Assembly (NCBI GenBank): GCA_022841465.1
Contig: JALHRL010000007.1
Coordinates: 73,791 to 137,790 of the forward strand
DNA length: 64,000 bases
Source: Bacteroidia bacterium
GTDB taxonomy: Bacteria > Bacteroidota > Bacteroidia > B-17B0 > Aurantibacillaceae
Reading direction: 5' to 3'
Shown here: positions 55,267-63,234 of the stretch, piece by piece
How positions within the stretch are numbered: the first letter of the stretch is position 1
How the letters are laid out: the number at the start of each line of letters is the position of its first letter
Notes under the pieces: generated by a model
What the model saw: the letters and a program-made list of their open reading frames with translations, nothing else
Database searches by the model: none
What the model was told of the DNA's origin: nothing
Translations under genes and position numbers: made by a program

Positions 55267-55297
55267 TTGGGTGAGCAATATTTTAATCCTAACTTTG
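55267..55297 (+). promoter_or_regulatory. Promoter of the DHH phosphoesterase gene
   Basis: TTG (55267-55269) and TAACTTTG (55290-55297) are 20 bases apart, the same spacing as the divergent ndk promoter. The box ends 8 bases before the ATG at 55306, so the transcript would be nearly leaderless. It also rules out a start at TTG 55267, which is the -33 element itself. Confidence 0.75.
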
Positions 55298-55305
55298 AGG
55301 CGAAT

Positions 55306-56295
55306 ATGAGAAGAGACAATAAAAAAGTAATATCGGCCGCTGTAAAGAAATGTAAAACAGTAACTATAGTAACACATACTAACCCCGACGGCGATGCAAT
55401 GGGGAGCAGTTTGGCACTTTACTTACTGCTTAAAAAGTTAAAAAAGAAGGTTAAAGTTATTGTGCCTAATGCTTTTCCGGAGTTTTTAGCTTGGTTACCG
55501 GAAAGCAAATCGGTAATTAATTTTCAAAAAGACGAGAAAAAGGCAAAGAAATTTATTGCGCAAAGTGATTTATTATTTGTTTTAGATTTTAATACCCTTA
55601 AACGTATTGATGAACTAGGGGAGTTTATAGATGGCACTTCCATGCCTAAGTTTTTAATTGATCATCATCAACAACCCGATAAGTTTGCTAAATATTTTTA
55701 TTACGATGCAAAAGCTTGTAGTACCTGCGAATTGATTTACGATTTTATGGTAGAATTAGGGCAAAAGAAATTGTTAGACAAAAAAATAGCGGCCTGTTTG
55801 TATACCGGTTTAATGACAGACACCGGTTCTTTTAGATTCCCAAGTGTAACATATAAAACACACAGTATTGTTGCCGAATTATTAAAAACAGGAATGGTGC
55901 CAAGCGATATTCATGGCGCGGTTTACGATACTTATAGTCGCGATAGAATGAAGTTGTTGGGTCATGCTTTAAACACCATGCACATTTTACCCGATAATAA
56001 AACGGCATACATTGCTTTATCAAAGGATGTGTTAGAGAAATACAATTATCAAAAAGGCGATACGGAAGGAATGGTAAACTATCCTTTTAGTGTAAACGGA
56101 ATTGTGTTTTGCGCGTTTTTTGCAGAGTGGGATGGATATATCAAAATTTCATTTAGAAGCAAAGGAAAAATTGACGTGAATAAATTTGCCAGAGAACATT
56201 TTAGTGGCGGTGGACATATAAATGCAGCAGGTGGTAAAAGCCATTTAAGTTTACAGGAAACAGTAGAAAAATTTGTAGCACTCAGGTTAAAATAA
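55306..56295 (+). CDS. DHH-family phosphoesterase (NrnA-type nanoRNase/pAp phosphatase)
   Basis: NrnA-type enzymes degrade short RNA oligomers and dephosphorylate pAp. The 329-residue protein has T-H-T-N-P-D-G-D-A-M-G-S near the start, V-L-D-F-N-T-L, the L-I-D-H-H-Q-Q DHH motif and T-G-L-M-T-D-T-G. The DHHA1 end G-G-G-H-I-N-A-A-G-G binds the nucleic acid. These are all the metal and substrate motifs of the family. The 163-residue gene follows after 1 base. Confidence 0.9.
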   Translation: MRRDNKKVISAAVKKCKTVTIVTHTNPDGDAMGSSLALYLLLKKLKKKVKVIVPNAFPEFLAWLPESKSVINFQKDEKKAKKFIAQSDLLFVLDFNTLKRIDELGEFIDGTSMPKFLIDHHQQPDKFAKYFYYDAKACSTCELIYDFMVELGQKKLLDKKIAACLYTGLMTDTGSFRFPSVTYKTHSIVAELLKTGMVPSDIHGAVYDTYSRDRMKLLGHALNTMHILPDNKTAYIALSKDVLEKYNYQKGDTEGMVNYPFSVNGIVFCAFFAEWDGYIKISFRSKGKIDVNKFAREHFSGGGHINAAGGKSHLSLQETVEKFVALRLK

Positions 56296-56296
56296 A

Positions 56297-56788
56297 ATGT
56301 TTAAAAACTTTATCATACGTTCTCATATAAAGCGTTCTTTAAAAAGAAAAAAACAATTTGCTTCTTGGGAAAAAATTAAAAACATTTCGTTAATAATTAG
56401 TAACGAACAGCTCAATAAAAGCGCCTTAGATAAATTTATTATTGATTCCGGTAAATTAGTTGAAGTAATTTTAATTGACATTAAAAACAAGCAAAGTGCA
56501 ATAAAAGATTATACCACTTTTGTTTCTGCAGATAAATCGGTCTTGGGATTACCAAAAACAAAAAGTTTAAATAAAATAAAAAATAAAACGGCCGATTTGG
56601 TAATGGTGGCAGCTGATGATAAGGAAGAGTTTGCGACTGTGCTTGCTGCAAATATAAACACACCCTGCGTTTGCGGCTGCAATCAGATTAATAATAATTT
56701 AGATTTAATTATTATAAGAAAAGAAAATCAAACTGTGATTGATTATTTAAACGAAGTGGTAAATTATTTGAAGATGATTAAAAATTAA
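56297..56788 (+). CDS. Small protein, possibly DUF6913
   Basis: The 163-residue protein has a very basic N-terminus (about 20 residues), no signal peptide, and a mixed alpha/beta body. C-V-C-G-C is near residue 125 and N-Y-L-K-M-I at the end. It resembles the Bacteroidota family DUF6913, but I judge this by general pattern only. It begins 1 base after the NrnA-type gene, so it is translated from the same message, and its 3' end overlaps the convergent prmA gene by 4 bases. Confidence 0.6.
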   Translation: MFKNFIIRSHIKRSLKRKKQFASWEKIKNISLIISNEQLNKSALDKFIIDSGKLVEVILIDIKNKQSAIKDYTTFVSADKSVLGLPKTKSLNKIKNKTADLVMVAADDKEEFATVLAANINTPCVCGCNQINNNLDLIIIRKENQTVIDYLNEVVNYLKMIKN

Positions 56789-57615
56789 TCTTTCACCAAC
56801 TTCATAACAGCCCAATTATTTTTTATAAAAGAATCAGTAAGTTTTAAAGAATTGTTTTCGGCAACTTTTTCAAGTTCGGCAATGTCGGTATTAAAAAATC
56901 CGCTTAACAACAAATTGCCGCCGTTGGCAAGTAAATTAGCATATACAGCCATTTGATCTTTTAAAACATTTTTGTTGATGTTTGCTAAAATTACATCAAA
57001 GCTTTTATAAGTATTAAGTGCTTTTTTACCACCCAGTTTAATTTCTATATCGGAGCAATTGTTATTCATACAATTTTCAATGCTGTTTTCTACACTCCAC
57101 TCATCAATATCAATGCCTACTACTTTTTCGGCTCCCAATTTTTTAGCTAATATGGCTAACACACCCGTACCGCAACCCATATCTAAAACTGTTTTTTTAT
57201 TTAAATTGAGTTGAAACAGTTGTTTACACATTAACCAGGTAGTATCATGATGTCCGGTTCCAAAACTCATTTTGGGCATAATCACAATTTCGTGTTGTAC
57301 ATTTTCAACCGGATTGTGAAATGGAGCACGAATAAGTAATAAATTTTCTACCAAAACAGGTTCAAAATTTTTTTCCCATTCGGCATTCCAATTAGTTTGT
57401 TCTATTCGTTGTTTTTTAAATGTAAAAGTAAAATCGTTGTAATTTAATTCTTGAAAATTTATAGAGGAGTCGATTTCTTCTTGAATGTAAGCTTTAAACC
57501 CATGTTCATCTTCGGAAAATGTTTCAAAACCCAAATCACCTAAGTCAGAAATTAAAATATCGGTACCGGGTTGTGGCGGGTTAACTTTAAAAGAATATTC
57601 GTAATAAACAGGCAT
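56785..57615 (-). CDS. prmA: Ribosomal protein L11 methyltransferase
   Basis: PrmA trimethylates ribosomal protein L11. The 276-residue protein has the small N-terminal domain (1-60) and linker. The SAM-binding core is V-L-D-M-G-C-G-T-G-V-L-A-I-L, followed by V-V-G-I-D-I-D and the late V-I-L-A-N-I-N-K-N segment where the substrate binds. The M-S-F-G-T-G-H-H-D-T block before motif I is typical of PrmA. It shares one base with the end of tpiA, so the two are translated together. Confidence 0.93.
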   Translation of the reverse strand: MPVYYEYSFKVNPPQPGTDILISDLGDLGFETFSEDEHGFKAYIQEEIDSSINFQELNYNDFTFTFKKQRIEQTNWNAEWEKNFEPVLVENLLLIRAPFHNPVENVQHEIVIMPKMSFGTGHHDTTWLMCKQLFQLNLNKKTVLDMGCGTGVLAILAKKLGAEKVVGIDIDEWSVENSIENCMNNNCSDIEIKLGGKKALNTYKSFDVILANINKNVLKDQMAVYANLLANGGNLLLSGFFNTDIAELEKVAENNSLKLTDSFIKNNWAVMKLVKD

Positions 57616-58376
57616 TAAAATGAGTTAATAATGCTACAGAAATCTGAGGCCTTTAAACTTGCTCCACCTATTAAGCCACCATCCACGTCATCGCAGGCAA
57701 ATAAATCTTTGGCATTTTGGGCGTTGCAACTTCCTCCGTATAAAATAGGAGTTTTATCTGCAAATAATTTACCGAAAGTTTCTTCCAGTACTTTTCTAAT
57801 AAAAGCATGCATTTCTTGCGCTTGTTGCGTTGTGGCAGTTAAACCCGTACCAATGGCCCATACAGGTTCGTAGGCAAGTATTAATTTATCCAATTCTTTA
57901 GCAGAAAAATTTTGAAGCACTTCGGTAATTTGTGTTTTAACTAAATTGAAATGAATGTTTTTTTCACGTTCTTCTTTTTTTTCGCCAATGCAAAAAATAG
58001 GTGAAAGATTATTTTCTAAAGCTCGTTTAATTTTCTCGGCAAGTTGTTTGTTGTTTTCATTAAAACACATGCGGCGTTCGCTATGACCAATAATTACATA
58101 ATCGCAACCAACAGATTTTACCATGGCAGCAGAAACTTCACCTGTGTAAGCACCAGAAACATGTTCGCTGCAATTTTGAGCACCTAATTTAATTTTTGGT
58201 AAATTTTTGGTATGCGAATCAAGCGCAGATAATAATGGCGCTGCAGGACATAAAATAACTTCTGTAGTTGTGCTTGCGTCAAGGTTCGTTAAAATGCCAT
58301 CTACCAAACTTAGCGCTTCACTAAGTGTGTTATTCATTTTCCAGTTTCCTGCAACAATTTTTCTTCTGAAACCCAT
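57615..58376 (-). CDS. tpiA: Triosephosphate isomerase
   Basis: TpiA interconverts glyceraldehyde 3-phosphate and dihydroxyacetone phosphate in glycolysis. The 253-residue TIM barrel has K-M-N near residue 13, the general-acid His in V-I-I-G-H-S-E-R-R, and the catalytic Glu in A-Y-E-P-V-W-A-I-G-T-G. The Y-G-G-S and G-G-L-I-G-G-A-S-L phosphate loops are also present. All key residues are present. It lies 1 base after the ABC permease and overlaps prmA by 1 base. Confidence 0.97.
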   Translation of the reverse strand: MGFRRKIVAGNWKMNNTLSEALSLVDGILTNLDASTTTEVILCPAAPLLSALDSHTKNLPKIKLGAQNCSEHVSGAYTGEVSAAMVKSVGCDYVIIGHSERRMCFNENNKQLAEKIKRALENNLSPIFCIGEKKEEREKNIHFNLVKTQITEVLQNFSAKELDKLILAYEPVWAIGTGLTATTQQAQEMHAFIRKVLEETFGKLFADKTPILYGGSCNAQNAKDLFACDDVDGGLIGGASLKASDFCSIINSF

Positions 58377-58377
58377 T

Positions 58378-59457
58378 TTATCTAACTCTTACGCGAGGGT
58401 CAAGGATACCGTAAGCAATATCCACAAAAATATTAATGATAACGAAAATGGTAGCAAAAATTAGTGTAGCTCCCATTACCACCGGTAAATCGTTTTTGCT
58501 TAAAGCTTCCACTACTTCAAAGCCAATACCTTTCCAATTAAATACTTTTTCTACAAAAACAGCACCGGCCATTAAGCCTGCAAACCATCCTGAAATGGCA
58601 GTAACAACAGGATTTAATGCGTTTTTAAGGGCGTGTTTCACAATAATACTGTACAAGGTTAAACCTTTTGCTTTGGCGGTTCTGATGTAATCTTGCGATA
58701 AAACATCTAATAAAGAACTTCTGGTTAATTGAATAACAATACTAAGTGGTCTAACACCTAATGTTATAGCAGGTAATATTAAGTTTTTTAATTGCAGCTT
58801 TTGTCCGTCCCATTCATCGTAATCATATAAGCTACCTACAGCAGAAAGCCCCGTATAATCGGCTAATACGTAACCAAACAACCAGGCCATAATTAATCCA
58901 ACCAAGTAAGATGGGGCGCTCATACCAAATACTGTGGCTAAAACAAAGGTAATTCTATCAAAGTAACTGTTCTTTTTTATAGCGGCAATAATTCCAAAAA
59001 ATATACCAATGCATGATGCAATAAATATAGCAGAGAAAGCCAGTACTGCGGTTTCCGGCAAGGTATCCAAAATAATTTCAGACACATCTCGCTTGGTAAT
59101 ATAACTTCTTCTGAGGTATGGAATTTTTAAAACAACTGCTTTGTTTTCTCCAACTGTAAAAAGGGGTGTCCAGTCGTATTTCTCCGGGTTCAGGTACCAC
59201 AAACTGTTATCGTTTTTATGATTGTGAACAGAAATGGGCGATAAATCATTTAAATAATGAATGTATTGAATGGTAATGGGTTTATCGGTGCCTAAATCTC
59301 GATGAATGGCTTCAACTGCTTCTTTATTTGCTCGTTGCCCCAACATAACCGTAGCAGGATCACCCGGAAGTACATTAAAAAGGAAAAAGATGGCGGTAAT
59401 TACTCCAAGAAGTACAACAACGCCGTAAACTATTTTTTTAAAAACAAATTTTAACAC
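58378..59457 (-). CDS. DppB-type peptide/nickel ABC transporter permease
   Basis: The 359-residue inner-membrane protein has six hydrophobic segments and the N-terminal F-L-F-N-V-L-P-G-D-P-A block of DppB/OppB permeases. A longer than usual periplasmic loop follows (about 65-115), and the conserved cytoplasmic EAA loop is R-T-A-K-A-K-G-L. No second permease, ATPase or binding protein lies nearby, so its partners must be encoded elsewhere. The start is GTG at 59457. It is co-transcribed with tpiA and prmA, which is an odd metabolic mixture. Confidence 0.88.
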   Translation of the reverse strand: MLKFVFKKIVYGVVVLLGVITAIFFLFNVLPGDPATVMLGQRANKEAVEAIHRDLGTDKPITIQYIHYLNDLSPISVHNHKNDNSLWYLNPEKYDWTPLFTVGENKAVVLKIPYLRRSYITKRDVSEIILDTLPETAVLAFSAIFIASCIGIFFGIIAAIKKNSYFDRITFVLATVFGMSAPSYLVGLIMAWLFGYVLADYTGLSAVGSLYDYDEWDGQKLQLKNLILPAITLGVRPLSIVIQLTRSSLLDVLSQDYIRTAKAKGLTLYSIIVKHALKNALNPVVTAISGWFAGLMAGAVFVEKVFNWKGIGFEVVEALSKNDLPVVMGATLIFATIFVIINIFVDIAYGILDPRVRVR

Positions 59458-59528
59458 TTTTGGTCCTTAATGAGCAAGCGAATATAAATAAATATACGCA
59501 GGTTTAATAACAGTTTTTAGATAAAGTT

Positions 59529-59536
59529 TACTTTTG
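59529..59536 (+). promoter_or_regulatory. Putative -7 element of the patatin-barrel gene
   Basis: TACTTTTG matches TAnnTTTG exactly and ends 22 bases before the TTG start codon. There is no TTG at the right distance upstream to serve as -33. Confidence 0.4.
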
Positions 59537-59558
59537 TAGGTATAAGTAGTTAAATTCT

Positions 59559-61853
59559 TTGAATTCATATCTAAAATACTCTTTAGTACTAATTTTTTTG
59601 GTAACACATTTAAGTAGGGCGCAAAATGTTGGTTTGGTGCTAAGTGGCGGTGGTTCCGGAGGTTTGGCACACATTGGCGTTTTAAAAGCCTTAGAGGAAA
59701 ATAATATTCCTATTGATTTTGTAACAGGTACATCTATTGGCAGCTTAATTGGGGCTTACTATGCAATTGGCTATTCTCCTGCTGAAATTGAGGAAATTGT
59801 AAAAAGTTCGTTTTTTCAAAGTTCTGCAAGGGGGGATTTAAATTACCAGTATGGATATTATTTTAAACAACGCAACACTTATGGTTCTTGGTTAACATTT
59901 AGATTTGACCCGAAAGAGCAGGTTTTAAAAAATTTACCAACCAACGTTATTAATTCTATTCCTATTGATTACTTTTTAATGGAAAGTTTTTCATCTGCTT
60001 CAGCTTTTTCAAACGGAAACTTTGACAGTTTGTTTATTCCATATCGTTGTTTGGCTTCCGATGTAAAGAATAAAAAAAGTATTGTATTTAAGGATGGTAA
60101 TTTATCAAACGCCGTGCGTGCAAGTATGAGTTATCCTTTTTATTTAAGGCCGTTAAAAGTAAACGGGAATTTGTTGTTTGATGGAGGATTGTATAATAAT
60201 TTTCCAACAGACGTGATGATGAATGAGTTTAAACCGGATTATATAATTGGATCAAACGTTGCCGATAAAAACGGTGATCCGCAAGACGATGATTTGTACT
60301 TACAATTGCGAAACATAATGATGAACGAAACGAACTTTGTTATTGATGAAAACAAAGGTGTAATTATTGAACCATGGTGCGATGTTGGGATGTTTAATTT
60401 TGAGAAAGCCAAAAGATTAATAGATAGCGGATATGCTGCAACCATGCGACAAATACCGGAGATTAAACAAAAAATTAACAGAAGTGTTTCTGAGAATGAA
60501 ATTAAATTACATAGAGCTAAGCACCATTCTAAATATCGTGATAAAGAAATAATAATTGAAAAGGTTGTAATAAGCGGACTAAACGAAAAGCAAAATAAAT
60601 ATGTGCGCAAAAATTTGTTTTTTAAGGAAAAGGAATTTAGTTTAAGTCAGTTAAAAAGAAGGTATTTTAGATTAGCCGCTGATGAAAGATTAAAAAGTAT
60701 TTATCCTGAATTAAAATTTGATAGTTTATCAAAAAAGTATGTATTAAACATTGATTCGAAGATAGAAAAGCCTTGGTTTATTGATGCAGGTGCCATTATT
60801 TCTAATCGCCCAATTAGTGAAGCTTTTATTGGTATTCAATACAATCACATTGGGCGTATTGGTTTTTCGGCTTACGCTAATGGTTATTTGGGTAAATTAA
60901 ACACTAGTAGTCATGTAAAATTCAGGTTTGATTTCCCTGGCAAAGTGCCATTTTTTGTGGAAGCCAATGGTACTTATTCTAAATGGGATTATTTTAATAG
61001 CAGTGTATTGTTTTACGATTTATTAAAACCTGCTTACTTAATACAAGAAGATATGTTTACCGAGTTAAAGGTAGGAATGCCTTTATGGAATTTATCGATG
61101 TTAGAAATTTCGGGTGGATTGGTAGAGTGGGCTAACTCCTATTACCAGCGAGATGATTTTACCAAATTAGATACCACCGATAAAACTTTTTTTGATTATT
61201 TATATGGCCAGGTAAATTACAGTATAAATACTTTAAACAGAAAAATGTATGCAACGCAAGGCTTAATGTTTAATGCCAGAGCGCGCTATTTGCAAGGAAA
61301 TGAAAGTTATATACCGGGTAATACTAGTTTAGATACACTTGTTTTTAGAAATAAGTATACCAATCCTTGGGTACAGTTTAAATTTACATTTGATGGGTAT
61401 TTAAGAACGTTTAAAGGTTTTAGAGTTGGTTTGTTTGGCGAGTTAGTAAGTTCATCGCAAAGTTTTTTCAGTAACTATCAAAGTTCTATTTTATCTGCTC
61501 CTGCTTTTAATCCTACGCCTGAAAGCCAAACTTTTTTTATTGAAGAATACAGAGCACACAATTATTTATCGGCTGGTGTTAAGTTTATTACTACTCCATT
61601 AAAAAATTTGGATATTAGATTTGAAGGATACGTAATGCAGCCATTTAATTCTATTATAAAAGACGAGAGTGGTAACGCTAAATACAGTTCGCCCTTTTTG
61701 TACCGCCATTTTATTGGAATGGCTACAGCTGTTTATAATACACCGCTTGGGCCTTTGGCTGTTGGAGTAAATTATTACGATAAAAACATTAATCCTTTTT
61801 CTGTTTTCTTTCACTTCGGCTATATTTTATTCAATAAAAAATCTATTGATTAA
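59559..61853 (+). CDS. Patatin-like phospholipase fused to POTRA and outer-membrane barrel
   Basis: The 764-residue protein has the PlpD-like type Vd layout. A signal peptide leads to a patatin domain (about 24-300) with G-G-G-S-G-G-L-A-H-I-G oxyanion loop, nucleophile Ser in G-T-S-I-G-S, and catalytic Asp in L-F-D-G-G-L-Y-N-N. A POTRA domain (about 325-400) and a 16-strand-type BamA-like barrel to the end follow. It should transport or display its lipase domain at the outer membrane and cleave phospholipids. The start is TTG 59559, with no in-frame ATG ahead of the signal. Confidence 0.9.
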   Translation: MNSYLKYSLVLIFLVTHLSRAQNVGLVLSGGGSGGLAHIGVLKALEENNIPIDFVTGTSIGSLIGAYYAIGYSPAEIEEIVKSSFFQSSARGDLNYQYGYYFKQRNTYGSWLTFRFDPKEQVLKNLPTNVINSIPIDYFLMESFSSASAFSNGNFDSLFIPYRCLASDVKNKKSIVFKDGNLSNAVRASMSYPFYLRPLKVNGNLLFDGGLYNNFPTDVMMNEFKPDYIIGSNVADKNGDPQDDDLYLQLRNIMMNETNFVIDENKGVIIEPWCDVGMFNFEKAKRLIDSGYAATMRQIPEIKQKINRSVSENEIKLHRAKHHSKYRDKEIIIEKVVISGLNEKQNKYVRKNLFFKEKEFSLSQLKRRYFRLAADERLKSIYPELKFDSLSKKYVLNIDSKIEKPWFIDAGAIISNRPISEAFIGIQYNHIGRIGFSAYANGYLGKLNTSSHVKFRFDFPGKVPFFVEANGTYSKWDYFNSSVLFYDLLKPAYLIQEDMFTELKVGMPLWNLSMLEISGGLVEWANSYYQRDDFTKLDTTDKTFFDYLYGQVNYSINTLNRKMYATQGLMFNARARYLQGNESYIPGNTSLDTLVFRNKYTNPWVQFKFTFDGYLRTFKGFRVGLFGELVSSSQSFFSNYQSSILSAPAFNPTPESQTFFIEEYRAHNYLSAGVKFITTPLKNLDIRFEGYVMQPFNSIIKDESGNAKYSSPFLYRHFIGMATAVYNTPLGPLAVGVNYYDKNINPFSVFFHFGYILFNKKSID

Positions 61854-61869
61854 TAAAACCTAAATAAAA

Positions 61870-61890
61870 AATCCCGCATTTAGCGGGATT
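61870..61890. terminator. Bidirectional terminator
   Basis: An 8-bp stem (AATCCCGC at 61870-61877 with GCGGGATT at 61883-61890) closes ATTTA between genes that converge at 61853 and 61902. Confidence 0.85.
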
Positions 61891-61901
61891 AGTATGTGAG
61901 T

Positions 61902-62123
61902 TTAAAACTCGTCTTCATTAAAAAAGAAATCATCTTTGGTTGGGTAGTCGGGCCAAATGTCTTCTATGGTTTCATAACTATCACCTTCGTCTTCCATTTC
62001 CTGTAAGTTTTCAATAACTTCCATAGGTGCACCTGTTCTCATGGCAAAATCAATCAATTCATCCTTTGTTGCCGGCCAAGGAGCATCTTCCAACCAACTC
62101 GCTAATTCTAATGTCCAATACAT
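61902..62123 (-). CDS. DUF2795 family protein
   Basis: The 73-residue acidic protein matches DUF2795, with W-P-A-T-K-D-E-L-I-D-F-A near residues 16-27, then N-L-Q-E-M and Y-E-T-I-E-D-I-W-P-D-Y-P. The function is unknown, and family members are small helical proteins. It is alone between a terminator and a 135-base gap in which I see only A/T runs. Confidence 0.85.
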   Translation of the reverse strand: MYWTLELASWLEDAPWPATKDELIDFAMRTGAPMEVIENLQEMEDEGDSYETIEDIWPDYPTKDDFFFNEDEF

Positions 62124-62258
62124 ATTTTACTCTTGAATTATTTTCTGCAAAAGAAAAAATTTTTTTTGGATTAAGGAAAAAAAAGTAAGGAATATTGGAA
62201 TATACATTAAATATTAACTTATTGTTAATCAATTGTTTAAGATTTTGTGTTGATAAGA

Positions 62259-63113
62259 TTATATCTCCACATCTCTTTGTGTGAATACCTGTTGCTCATT
62301 TTCAAGGCTTAAGGTGTATTTTCCTTTGGCTAGTGTTTTAATGGGTAGGTTTACTTCGTATACAGAATTACTACCCGGTTTTAGCCAACCGCCAATACTA
62401 ATTAGCACTGCATTTTTTTCCTTATCGTATACATTTAGTTTAGAATATGTCCATGTACTGTTTGTGTAATTTATTTTTCCTTGTAACGTATCATTGCATA
62501 AATGTATTCGTCCGTTATTGGTTTGATAAATACGTTGTTTAATAACATACCAAGGAATTGGTTCATTTTTTATGTTGCAAACTAAATGTTTTAAAGTCAT
62601 TTCTTTTTCATTTAAAACAGTAATTGCGGCTGAGCCATGATTGTTGCTAATAGCCCAAATAGCTTGTTGTACAGCATTTGTATTAAGTTGCGTGTAATTG
62701 GTGTTAATGTATTTTGCCAGTTTTACTAAGTTGCTATCTGCCATTTGATGTGGTAAATATTTTAAATTGTTTTTAGGTCCGGCATCGCTGCTTTCGCAAC
62801 AAAAACCCACCACTTTTGTTGATGCTTTTGCATTTGATTTTACCAGTAGTTCTTCTTGTTTTACCACCAATAAATCCTGAAACTTATCTTCTCCGGCCTT
62901 TAGTTTTCTACCGGCTTCAATTTTAATAAGAAAATTTTTAGAAGTTTTATTTTTTATTTCAACCATAGCTGATTGACCTTGGTAAACGCCTAAACTGTTT
63001 ATTTTTACGTTAATTAAATTACGGTTTAGTGCTTCTTGTAGCGTGTATGTTTCGGTGTAATCTGCAAAAGCTGTAAGTAAAACAGCAATGCATGTTAAAA
63101 TAAGTATTTTCAT
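62259..63113 (-). CDS. Exported protein of unknown function
   Basis: The 284-residue protein has a clear signal peptide (ends L-L-T-A-F-A-D) and two beta-rich domains linked by a helical part (about 135-175) with a Q-A-I-W-A-I-S-N-N segment. It contains V-G-F-C-C-E-S-S, and the last 80 residues look like an Ig-type fold. I recognise no family. The ATG at 63113 is fixed by a strong Shine-Dalgarno sequence upstream; a TTG 39 bases before it is not needed. Confidence 0.7.
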   Translation of the reverse strand: MKILILTCIAVLLTAFADYTETYTLQEALNRNLINVKINSLGVYQGQSAMVEIKNKTSKNFLIKIEAGRKLKAGEDKFQDLLVVKQEELLVKSNAKASTKVVGFCCESSDAGPKNNLKYLPHQMADSNLVKLAKYINTNYTQLNTNAVQQAIWAISNNHGSAAITVLNEKEMTLKHLVCNIKNEPIPWYVIKQRIYQTNNGRIHLCNDTLQGKINYTNSTWTYSKLNVYDKEKNAVLISIGGWLKPGSNSVYEVNLPIKTLAKGKYTLSLENEQQVFTQRDVEI

Positions 63114-63119
63114 AATGCG

Positions 63120-63127
63120 CCTCCTTT
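63120..63127 (-). promoter_or_regulatory. Strong Shine-Dalgarno sequence
   Basis: The minus strand reads AAAAGGAGG followed by six bases and ATG (63113). Such a full anti-16S match is unusual in Bacteroidota, where most genes lack one, and it decides the start of this gene. Confidence 0.75.
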
Positions 63128-63234
63128 TAAAGTAAAATGCATAATACTTCAATTGGATACAGTATTTTTTCTATTTTTTTAAAACTTGATTTACACAAAC
63201 TCCAAATAAGTATTAAATTGGCAAATAATATATC

